From Salinivirgaceae bacterium (lineage in GTDB: Bacteria; Bacteroidota; Bacteroidia; Bacteroidales; SZUA-534), in assembly GCA_017474765.1 (NCBI GenBank), contig JAFVGW010000013.1, positions 1 to 64,000 of the forward strand: 64,000 nucleotides of DNA, read 5' to 3'. The notes beneath the pieces were generated by a model. The model saw only the letters and a program-made list of their open reading frames with translations, did not search any database and was not told the DNA's origin. The position numbers were made by a program, and so were the translations under genes. Shown here piece by piece: positions 49,185 to 58,305 of the stretch. How positions within the stretch are numbered: position 1 is the stretch's first letter; each line of letters begins with the position of its first letter.

Positions 49185-52100
49185 ATGAGAAAACATTTAT
49201 TATTGATGTGTGCGCTTGTTCTGGGTTCGCTGACGAGTGCGTTTTGTGCAGAAAAATACACCTACACCTACACGGATGAGGAAGGTAATCTCAAGAGAAT
49301 CTATCTTGAGTTAAATACCACGACCAAGGAGGCAACCGTTGTAAGTGGCGAATGGGAATACACAAAGAAAATCATAATTCCCGATGCTGTGGAGTATCCC
49401 GAAGGAAGCGGCACAATGTACAAGATAACGACCATTGGTAAGGGTGGAGACGCCACACAAGCCAATTGTGCTTTTTACTATTGCTATGATTTGGATGAGG
49501 TCGTATTAGGTGCAAATGTAAAAACCATCAAAACAAATGCATTTTACCGTTGCGGAACTGAAAGCCGCCCAGTAAAGTTGAATTTGGATTCCGACGGACT
49601 TACTACAATTGAGGCAAATGCCATAAACCAAGTTGTTTTGCGTGCAAATTATGGAGACAACACCATCTTGTTAGGCAAGAATATTACGCAATTTGGTCCT
49701 GCAAGTGCAACAGAAACCAGCAACTGGAATCCGTGGGGCAACCTTATTAACATCACTGCTTTTAAAGTGGCCGATGGCAATACTGCATTAAGTACCGACG
49801 CGAATGGTGTTTTGTACAATTACGACAAAACCACTCTTATATCTTTCCCCAAATACAGAAATATAACCACGTTCGATATACCATCAACAGTAGCAACAGT
49901 AAGAAGTTACGCCTTTTACAAAATGCAAAAACTTAAAACTGTAACTGGTGGCAACAATGTGGTGCGTTTAGGCAGCGTGATAAGCGGTCTAACATCACTT
50001 CGGATGGGGCCAAAACTTACCACAATGAGTTCATCGGCATTCATGTACTGCAACGAGAGTTTTGTGCCTGACATCGACCCGTCCAACACAACATTCAAAC
50101 TGATTGACAAAGTGTTGTTTAAATACGAAGGCAATAAAGTTACATTGTGCTGGTTTTTAAGAGGAAACAAAACCGAGAATTATGTCATGCCCAATTTTGT
50201 AACCGACATCCCTTCCTCAGCCTTTTATCCTAACGCTTATCTTAAAACAATAGATTTTTCTGAAGCCGAACTCTTGGAACCTTCACACATAGACGCAAAC
50301 GCCTTTTTGGGCACCGTTAATTCCATAGAATTTACTGGAGCAGAAAGTTTTTACCACAATGTTGACGGAGTATGGTATAACTACGACTATACCCGATTGG
50401 AAATATTCGGCTCAGATGCCACAGTTGAAAATTTTGTGATGCACGATGCAACCACAACTCTCCCCCGTGCCGCTGTAAAAACGAATACGACTGTTAAAAC
50501 CATTGAATTCAATAAGAAACTATCCTCATTCGACTCACAAGATTTCTACAAATGGGAAAATTTGGAAGAGTATCGGGTTAAAGAAGGCAATGGTAAATTA
50601 TGGGCAGATGCTGATGGTGTTTTATATAACAACGCAAAGACTAAGGTTGTCGCTTATCCGCGTGGCAACACACGGGCATATTACAAAGTTGTTGACGGCA
50701 CCACAAATGTCGGAACCTACGCTTTTTACAAGAATAAATATCTAATGGCCCTGGATTTGGGAGACGACATAAAATCGGTTGTTGAGTCGAACTGCAGCAA
50801 TTTGGCTGGAATGGAAAAACTTAAAGCCATAAAAGTGGGAACAATGGTGCCACCTACAGTAACAACATCGACTTTTACAAATTCGCAGCTTACTGGCGGA
50901 AAAATCACACTTTATGTTCCGAAAGACTCAGGAGCAGAAGATATCTATAAAAACGCGTCTATATGGAACCGATTCGCAATTGTTCATGATGTAAGTAAAT
51001 TTGAAGAGGAAATTCGTCAGATTAATGTTGATTATGATGTTCAGCATCATGTGCAAAATGCCGAAGATGACGACTATACATTTATAGAAACAAACACCCT
51101 CACGGGCAAACTATTTGGCGAGACAACCGCAACAGCCAAAAATACTGGCGATTATGTAAACTATATTCCTCAGTCGTTCGACCAGTTAACTCTCGACAAC
51201 AATGGGCTGACTATTAATATCAAATATCACCGCAAAGAGTTCACTATTACATGGATGAATGGCGAAGAGATGTTGTATTCCGACTCATACCGCTATGGTG
51301 CCCATTTCCTTCAGGACAAGCCTGCCGACCCTGCTCCGGCTGCTGGCAAACACTTTTTTGGTTGGAACACCACCGCCGACGCAACCGGAGTGCTGACATT
51401 TAACGGCACAGAAACAGTAAAAGGAAATACCACCTACTATGCAATTTTTGCCGACAATGCCAGCAAGAAATATCATGTTGAGCACTATCAGCAAAATGCC
51501 GACAATGACGGCTACACTATAATTGATGCTGATACTGAAGAAGATTCAAAGCCTTTTGGCTCACAAACAACAGCCACAGCAAAATCGTATGAAGGCTTCA
51601 CTGCTCAGCCATTCAGCCAACAGGCCGTTGCCGAAGACGAATCGACGGTTATCAAAATCTATTACGACCGCAACGAATATACCGTAACATGGAAGAATGG
51701 GGATGCAACTGTGTTGAGCGATAATTATAAATACGGTAGCACATTGCAAGTTCCTGACAACCTACCAGATGGGCAAGGCGTACGCTTTTTAGGATGGAAT
51801 ACCGACCAAAATGCATCATCTGCCGAGACGGTTGTCGGGCAAACCGTTCCTCTCAATGGTGCCACCTATTATGCCATTTTTGTTGAAACAGGCAGCGTAG
51901 ACTACACCATCAATCACAATCTGCAAGATCTTGACGAGAACAATTACACACTATTTGCAACTGGAACCGGAACAGGTCAAATAGATTTTCAGACAACCGC
52001 CTCTGCCAACACTTATCCAGGCTTTACTGTGCAGCCGTTCAATCAGGAAACCATTGCAGAAAGCGGGACAGTTGTAAATATCTATTACAACCGCAACAAA

Positions 52101-55100
52101 TGTGATGTAATCTGGATGAAAGGAGAAGAAGAGTTGTCGCGCAATGCCAATGTCTCATTTGGTGCAGCCATTCAGGCACCAACCGACCCAACGGCTGAAG
52201 CAGGGAACCATTTTGTCGGCTGGAATAGCGATCCACAAGCCACCACAAAAATGAATCTTGAAGGGGCAACCGTGTCTGTTGGCGGTAACACATATTATGC
52301 CATTTTTGCGCAGAATGCCAGCAAAAAATATCATGTTGAGCACTATCAGCAAAACGTCAACGACAATGGCTATACCAAAGTAGATACCGACGAGGACTCA
52401 AAGCCATTTGGTTTGCAAACCACAGCAGAAGCCAAAAACTACGAAGGGTTCACTGCACAATCGTTTACCCAAAAAACAATTGCTGAAGACGAATCGACTG
52501 TTGTCGAGATTTATTACAACCGCAAAACCCATACAATTACATGGGACAAAAACGGTGGTGACAATTTCACTGGAAATTACACAACAGGGAACGTCAAATT
52601 TGGTGCTTCAATCACTGCTCCAACCGCCACTCGCACAGGCTATACATTTTTCGGTTGGAACACAACTACCGACCCCACCCAAACTGTAACTGTGAAAACC
52701 ACAATGCCTGACAATAATTTGACTTATTACGCCATTTGGAGAGTAAATCAGTACTATGCTGCATTCTACTATAACAACCCTGCTCATGATAATGAGGTGT
52801 TTACTGGCATGTATATCAATTATCAAGAACCAATAACAAGACCTAACGGCAATCCGCAATCATCAGACTACGACGGTCACCACGATTTTGTCGGCTGGTC
52901 GAATAATTCCACTGGCAACAACATTTTAACAGGTGACAACTTTGGTATTATGACAACCGCTGGCGCTAAATTCTACGCCATCTGGCAGATTCACTCGAAC
53001 ACTCTTACCTGGAATGCCAACGGCGGTGACGCTCTCACTGGCAATTACACAAGCGGAACGGTTGATTACGATACAGAAATAATCGCGCCGAACACGCCGA
53101 CACGCGAAGGCTACACATTTATGGGTTGGGCAACATCAGAAAACGGTACTCCTGCCGATGTTGATGCGACAATGCCTGATTACGAATTGAACTACTACGC
53201 TATTTGGCAAATCAACAGCCGCAACATTGCATGGAACAGAAATGCCAACGATGACATTGCGCTTGAAGGTGACTTTACAACCGGAACCGTGAACTTCGGA
53301 ACCACTATTGTCAAACCGAACGATCCGGAGCGCATTGGTTACGATTTCAAAGGTTGGGCAACTTCGGCTGAAGCCACAACGGCGGAAACCGTGGCAACCA
53401 CAATGCCCGATAACGATTTGACATACTACGCTGTTTGGGAAGTGCACAATCACCAACTCACATGGTATCCGAATGGTGGCGAGTTTACTAATTCCGACCC
53501 GAGTGGCAGTGTAGCGTTTGGAACCGCAATCACGATGCCTTTGGTAAACCGCACCGATTGGAAAATGGCAGGTTGGGCGACTTCAGCCTATGCAACACCA
53601 AATGATGTTGAAACACCGGCACAAACAATGCCCGACAACGATTTGACATACTATGCAATCTGGATTCTGAAGACTAATTATGTGACTTGGAAACAGAATT
53701 ATAGCGAAAATGATGATGCCAACTTTACGGCAACATCAGTTGAAGTGGGCGACCCAATTGTTGCACCCACAGGCAACCCAACACGTGAGCATTATCAATT
53801 CCTGGGTTGGTCAGCCACACGCGACGGCATTGTTATAAATGATGGCGACTTTGGCATAATGGACGATTCTAAAAAAGAATTCTACGCCCGTTGGAAAATC
53901 AATAGCCATAATCTTACATGGAATGCCAATAACGGCGTGCTGAGTGGCGATTACACCAAAGACATGGTTGAATATGGCACAACCATAACTCCAGCAACAG
54001 CAACACGCATTGGTTACGATTTCAAAGGTTGGGCATTGTCAACCAACCCAACTGTGGCTGCTGAGATAAGCACAATGCCCGACAACGATGTTGAATACAT
54101 TGCCATCTGGGAAGCAAAAACATACGATGTGACATGGATGAAGAACGATGGCACAAATGAGATTATTGATGTTACACATGTTGTTTTCGACAGTGAAATT
54201 CTGGCGACCAACAAAGATGTAGCCCGCGAGCACTATAAATTCAACGGTTGGGCAGCAACGCCCGAAGGTGAGGTAATTGCAGATTTTGGAACTCTGACAA
54301 CCGAAGGAGCAACCTTCTACGCGAAATGGGAGCTTCACAAATATGTGCTTGGCTGGGATGCCAACGGCGGTCAATTTAGCGGCGACTACACTCAGGGCGA
54401 AGTTGAATATGGTACCGAAATCGTTGCTCCGACAGCAACTCGCGACAACTACACTCCTGCTGGTTGGGGTACGACTGTCAATCCTGATTTGAATGTCAAC
54501 ATCACCACCATGCCCGACAGTAGCGTTACTTACGTGGCCATATGGTTGCCCAATAACTATATAGTGGAGTGGCGCAAAAACGACGGCACCGAAGACAACT
54601 ACCAGGCTACAAATGTCGATTTCGGCAATCCAATTGTGGCTCCCGAGAATCCCGAACGTGCTCACTATCAGTTCCTCGGCTGGTCAGAAACAACGGACGG
54701 AGATGTAATTACCGAGTTTGGCAATATGGTCAGCGACCACAAGATTTTCTACGCTCAATGGCAGATTAACAGCCACACGATTACATGGAACACCAATGGT
54801 GGCGACGCTCTAACTGGCAACTATACAAACGGAACGGTTGATTATGATACAAAAATAATCGCGCCGGACAAGCCGACACGCGAAGGATACACCTACAACG
54901 GCTGGAACACCTATGCCAACGCCGTTGACAGCGTAAGCATCACCACAATGCCCGACAACAACATAGAATATTTCGCCATCTGGAAAGTAAACAGCTACAA
55001 TGTTACATGGATTCGCAACGACGGCACAAACGACACTTACACAACAACTGAGGTTGCATTCGGCAACACAATTGAAAAGCCAGTCAACCCATCACGCGAG

Positions 55101-57248
55101 AACTATCAGTTTGCCGGTTGGGCAGCAACAGCCGATGGCGAAGTGTTGACAGAGTTCGGCACCATGGACGATGTCAATGGAAAAACATTCTTCGCTCAAT
55201 GGATGATAAATTCACACACTCTTGCCTGGAATGCTAACGGCGGTGAGCTGAGCGGCAATTATACTACCGGGCTTGTTGAGTTTGGCACAACAATTACAAC
55301 TCCTGAGGCCACACGCACGGGTTACACATTCAAAGGTTGGGGCGCAACATCCACTGCAACAGAAAACGATAAAGTCGAAATAACAACAATGCCCGATGCT
55401 GACGTTGAGTACTTCGCAATCTGGGAAGCAAACAACTACTCTATTGTCTGGAACATGAATGATGGTACCGACAATGTGTTTGCAACCACACACGCTATTT
55501 TTGAGGGAAACATCACCGCTCCTGCCGAGAATCCTGAACGCGATCAATTCACATTCTTGGGTTGGGCAGCCACCGAGAGCGGCACCGCAATTGACAGCTT
55601 CGGTCTGATGACGGCTGCTGACACTGCGTTCTTCGCCATTTGGGAGGCGGTTGAAGACACAACTGTCATTCCTGCAACATTCACTGTCACTTGGCTTATG
55701 AATAACGGAACTGATTCTGTCTTCACAACAAGCTCTCTTGCTGAAAATGACACTATCGTGGCTCCCGCAGAAAAACCGATTCGTGAGCAATTCACATTCT
55801 TGGGTTGGGCAACAACAGAAACAGGCATTGCTATCGACAGCTTCGGCTTGATGCCTGGTGCTGACACTGCGTTCTTCGCCGTTTGGGAGGCTGTGGAAGA
55901 CACAACAGGAACATTTGCCGCCACTTGGTATATGAACAATGGCACTGACTCCATCTTTGTTAAAAACAGATTTGCACAAGGCGACAGCATTGCCGCTCCT
56001 GCTCAAGAGCCTGACCGTGACGGTTACACATTCATCGGTTGGTCAGCCGAGATGGCTGGTACTTTGGTTACCGATTTCGGAACAATAACCGCCGACACAG
56101 CATTCTACGCTGTTTGGGAGAAGAATAAATATCTGGTTACCTGGAAGTTTAGCCAAGACAGTATATTCAAAACCGATACCATTTACTATGGCGATGCCAT
56201 TAATGCTCCAATTGAAAATCCTGAGCAAACGGGTTACGTATTCGAAGGATGGGCAGCAGCTGCAAATGGCGATGTGATTGCCAACTTCGGCACAATAGCT
56301 TCTGACACCGCATTCTACGCTGTTTGGGAAATTGAAGTAGTGCCGCAGTACAGAGCCGTTTGGTATTTCAACGACGGCACAAATTCGGCCTTCACAACAA
56401 CAATGGTGGCTTTGGATGCCTCGATTACAGCTCCGACATCGAACCCGAAACGCGATAATTACTTGTTCAAAGGCTGGTCGGAATCGACAACCGGCTCAGT
56501 AACAACCGATTTTGGCACAATGTCGGCCAATGGAGCTGCATTCTACGCCATTTGGGAACCGCTCATCAGCTTTACGGTTCCCGAGATATTCAACAGTTGC
56601 GAGAGCGGCACCGACCACATCGAACTTAAAGACATCAACAACAGTCAGATAACATTTGAATGGAATGTCAATGGCGACATTGATTCAATCCAAACTGACG
56701 GATACTTCGAGTTTACTGAGGAGATGGCCCTGTCGGGAACTATCGAGGTTACTGGCATCTTGGGCGACGCCCGCGTTACAAAGACCATCAACTATCAGCG
56801 TAACAAGGATATGATGCGCACAATGTGGGACGATGTTATTACCGTTATCAATGGCAAAGGCTACTTCCAATCGTACCGCTGGTATCAGAACGGTGTGCTT
56901 GTCGATACAACCGACATGCACTACGAAAAGGGAGGACTGACAGGCACATACAAACTTGTTGCGGTAACAACCGACAGCCTCGAAATAACATCGTGCGAAA
57001 TGACATTTGGTGACAACGAATATGTATCGATAAGCGCTTATCCAAATCCGGTGGTCAACACCGTGCGTGTCGAAGGTTCTGATGTTAAGATTGGCAACCG
57101 CATCAGCATTGTTGACAGCGACGGCAAAGTGCGCATGACTAAAGATGTGACTGACGAAAGCGGTGAAACAATCAATATGTCAAACTTGCCGCAAGGTATT
57201 TACATTGTAAAAGTCGGAACACAATCGGTGTCAATAATCAAGCTCTAA
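49185..57248 (+). CDS. Giant BspA-LRR / InlB-repeat surface protein with T9SS tail (2687 aa)
   Basis: Signal peptide (1-22, ending SAFCA). Residues about 60-600 are BspA-type leucine-rich repeats (LDEVVLGANVKTIKTNAFYRCG, YAFYKMQKLKTV). About 610-1130 alternates four MucBP-like modules (VEHYQQNADNDGYT type) with InlB B-repeats. About 720-2430 contains 21 repeats marked by F-x-G-W, such as YTFFGWNTTTDP, with YYAIW ends. A beta region (2460-2610) leads to a type IX sorting tail (about 2614-2687: YPNPVVNTVRVEG, NLPQGIYIVKVG). It is probably exported by T9SS and displayed on the cell surface as an adhesin or matrix protein. Recent internal duplication is visible in the DNA. An OMP gene follows 18 bp later. 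Confidence 0.9.
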   Translation: MRKHLLLMCALVLGSLTSAFCAEKYTYTYTDEEGNLKRIYLELNTTTKEATVVSGEWEYTKKIIIPDAVEYPEGSGTMYKITTIGKGGDATQANCAFYYCYDLDEVVLGANVKTIKTNAFYRCGTESRPVKLNLDSDGLTTIEANAINQVVLRANYGDNTILLGKNITQFGPASATETSNWNPWGNLINITAFKVADGNTALSTDANGVLYNYDKTTLISFPKYRNITTFDIPSTVATVRSYAFYKMQKLKTVTGGNNVVRLGSVISGLTSLRMGPKLTTMSSSAFMYCNESFVPDIDPSNTTFKLIDKVLFKYEGNKVTLCWFLRGNKTENYVMPNFVTDIPSSAFYPNAYLKTIDFSEAELLEPSHIDANAFLGTVNSIEFTGAESFYHNVDGVWYNYDYTRLEIFGSDATVENFVMHDATTTLPRAAVKTNTTVKTIEFNKKLSSFDSQDFYKWENLEEYRVKEGNGKLWADADGVLYNNAKTKVVAYPRGNTRAYYKVVDGTTNVGTYAFYKNKYLMALDLGDDIKSVVESNCSNLAGMEKLKAIKVGTMVPPTVTTSTFTNSQLTGGKITLYVPKDSGAEDIYKNASIWNRFAIVHDVSKFEEEIRQINVDYDVQHHVQNAEDDDYTFIETNTLTGKLFGETTATAKNTGDYVNYIPQSFDQLTLDNNGLTINIKYHRKEFTITWMNGEEMLYSDSYRYGAHFLQDKPADPAPAAGKHFFGWNTTADATGVLTFNGTETVKGNTTYYAIFADNASKKYHVEHYQQNADNDGYTIIDADTEEDSKPFGSQTTATAKSYEGFTAQPFSQQAVAEDESTVIKIYYDRNEYTVTWKNGDATVLSDNYKYGSTLQVPDNLPDGQGVRFLGWNTDQNASSAETVVGQTVPLNGATYYAIFVETGSVDYTINHNLQDLDENNYTLFATGTGTGQIDFQTTASANTYPGFTVQPFNQETIAESGTVVNIYYNRNKCDVIWMKGEEELSRNANVSFGAAIQAPTDPTAEAGNHFVGWNSDPQATTKMNLEGATVSVGGNTYYAIFAQNASKKYHVEHYQQNVNDNGYTKVDTDEDSKPFGLQTTAEAKNYEGFTAQSFTQKTIAEDESTVVEIYYNRKTHTITWDKNGGDNFTGNYTTGNVKFGASITAPTATRTGYTFFGWNTTTDPTQTVTVKTTMPDNNLTYYAIWRVNQYYAAFYYNNPAHDNEVFTGMYINYQEPITRPNGNPQSSDYDGHHDFVGWSNNSTGNNILTGDNFGIMTTAGAKFYAIWQIHSNTLTWNANGGDALTGNYTSGTVDYDTEIIAPNTPTREGYTFMGWATSENGTPADVDATMPDYELNYYAIWQINSRNIAWNRNANDDIALEGDFTTGTVNFGTTIVKPNDPERIGYDFKGWATSAEATTAETVATTMPDNDLTYYAVWEVHNHQLTWYPNGGEFTNSDPSGSVAFGTAITMPLVNRTDWKMAGWATSAYATPNDVETPAQTMPDNDLTYYAIWILKTNYVTWKQNYSENDDANFTATSVEVGDPIVAPTGNPTREHYQFLGWSATRDGIVINDGDFGIMDDSKKEFYARWKINSHNLTWNANNGVLSGDYTKDMVEYGTTITPATATRIGYDFKGWALSTNPTVAAEISTMPDNDVEYIAIWEAKTYDVTWMKNDGTNEIIDVTHVVFDSEILATNKDVAREHYKFNGWAATPEGEVIADFGTLTTEGATFYAKWELHKYVLGWDANGGQFSGDYTQGEVEYGTEIVAPTATRDNYTPAGWGTTVNPDLNVNITTMPDSSVTYVAIWLPNNYIVEWRKNDGTEDNYQATNVDFGNPIVAPENPERAHYQFLGWSETTDGDVITEFGNMVSDHKIFYAQWQINSHTITWNTNGGDALTGNYTNGTVDYDTKIIAPDKPTREGYTYNGWNTYANAVDSVSITTMPDNNIEYFAIWKVNSYNVTWIRNDGTNDTYTTTEVAFGNTIEKPVNPSRENYQFAGWAATADGEVLTEFGTMDDVNGKTFFAQWMINSHTLAWNANGGELSGNYTTGLVEFGTTITTPEATRTGYTFKGWGATSTATENDKVEITTMPDADVEYFAIWEANNYSIVWNMNDGTDNVFATTHAIFEGNITAPAENPERDQFTFLGWAATESGTAIDSFGLMTAADTAFFAIWEAVEDTTVIPATFTVTWLMNNGTDSVFTTSSLAENDTIVAPAEKPIREQFTFLGWATTETGIAIDSFGLMPGADTAFFAVWEAVEDTTGTFAATWYMNNGTDSIFVKNRFAQGDSIAAPAQEPDRDGYTFIGWSAEMAGTLVTDFGTITADTAFYAVWEKNKYLVTWKFSQDSIFKTDTIYYGDAINAPIENPEQTGYVFEGWAAAANGDVIANFGTIASDTAFYAVWEIEVVPQYRAVWYFNDGTNSAFTTTMVALDASITAPTSNPKRDNYLFKGWSESTTGSVTTDFGTMSANGAAFYAIWEPLISFTVPEIFNSCESGTDHIELKDINNSQITFEWNVNGDIDSIQTDGYFEFTEEMALSGTIEVTGILGDARVTKTINYQRNKDMMRTMWDDVITVINGKGYFQSYRWYQNGVLVDTTDMHYEKGGLTGTYKLVAVTTDSLEITSCEMTFGDNEYVSISAYPNPVVNTVRVEGSDVKIGNRISIVDSDGKVRMTKDVTDESGETINMSNLPQGIYIVKVGTQSVSIIKL

Positions 57249-57266
57249 TCAGTTAACATTTACATT

Positions 57267-58199
57267 ATGAATAATTTGAATCGGAATAAATCAAGAAAAG
57301 CAATAAACGGTCTGTTGTCGAAATTCCTTCTGACAGCAGCCGTTGTTACAGCAGCAACATCGGCTAATGCGCAGAAACGCAACAGTTTCCAATACATATC
57401 GGCTGATTTTGGCGGAGGCCTGCATAGCATCCAGTACAAACCCAACGACGGCTCGCGCAAAGGTGGCGCCGGAATGACATTCAATCTCGGCTACCGTTTC
57501 TTTTTCAACGACAACTGGGCCATCAGCAGCGGCATAGGCATCACAACCTACAATTCGAAGACGAGATACAACCAGACCTTCGAGTCGACACCATCGTATG
57601 ATTCTATAAATCAGCTCAATTATGAGTTCCGCACGTATTTCGATGGCTTCAAGGAGAAACAAAAAGCCACCATTCTGGAAATACCCATTCAGGCTTATTA
57701 TGAGTACCCCATCTCGCAGAGGCGTTTCGAGATATTCGGCAAGGCCGGCTTCAAAGTCGGATTCCCGGTGTCGAGCAAATACAAACTGCTGAAAGGCTCA
57801 TACGAGACTCGCGGCTACTATCCATATTTGGGACACGAGATTTACTCACCATCCGATACGCTGTACGTGCATGGTTTCGGCACCTACGAAGTGGGCGGCG
57901 AGAAGGGTAAAATGAAACTCAACCCTGTCAATCTCACACTTGCAATTGAAGGCGGCGCACATTATCGGTTCAACAGAACAATTCGCTTCAGTGCCGCTCT
58001 CTATTTTGGTTATTGCCTCACGAATCTTCACAAAGACTCGACTCAACCCATTCTTGGTGAGGATTATGAATACAACGGCACAATGCAATCAAATCAGATT
58101 GACCGAGCATCGCTTATGTCGTTGGGCCTGAAAGCCGGTGTGGTGCTCGATGTTAACGAGCTGTTCCATAGCAAAGCCAGCCGCCGTCCTAAGTTTTAA
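57267..58199 (+). CDS. Outer-membrane beta-barrel protein (310 aa)
   Basis: A signal peptide (about 1-36, ending SANAQ, with a long basic n-region) is followed by alternating beta strands: YISADFGGGLHSIQYKP, GAGMTFNLGYRFFFNDNWAISSGIGIT, ILEIPIQAYYEYPISQRRFEIFGKAGFKV (fragments), and a last part rich in strands. This is the common OMP_b-brl (porin-type) fold of Bacteroidetes. It starts 18 bp after the giant surface protein and shares its transcript, so it may help to anchor or export that protein. That partnership is inferred from position. A bidirectional terminator follows. Confidence 0.78.
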   Translation: MNNLNRNKSRKAINGLLSKFLLTAAVVTAATSANAQKRNSFQYISADFGGGLHSIQYKPNDGSRKGGAGMTFNLGYRFFFNDNWAISSGIGITTYNSKTRYNQTFESTPSYDSINQLNYEFRTYFDGFKEKQKATILEIPIQAYYEYPISQRRFEIFGKAGFKVGFPVSSKYKLLKGSYETRGYYPYLGHEIYSPSDTLYVHGFGTYEVGGEKGKMKLNPVNLTLAIEGGAHYRFNRTIRFSAALYFGYCLTNLHKDSTQPILGEDYEYNGTMQSNQIDRASLMSLGLKAGVVLDVNELFHSKASRRPKF

Positions 58200-58223
58200 T
58201 CAGCAGTCTTTCGGTGACATAAT

Positions 58224-58252
58224 AAAAAAGCGCCCCACAAAGGGCGCTTTTC
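58224..58252. terminator. Bidirectional terminator between convergent genes
   Basis: AAAAGCGCCC (58226-58235) and GGGCGCTTTT (58242-58251) form a perfect 10-bp stem with a 6-nt loop. The A- and T-runs let it work on both strands: for the OMP gene (+) and for the TonB receptor gene (-). Confidence 0.85.
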
Positions 58253-58305
58253 TATTAATTGACTGATTATGGTGTCTTTTGTCCGTAGTCTAATGTCCGT
58301 AGTCG

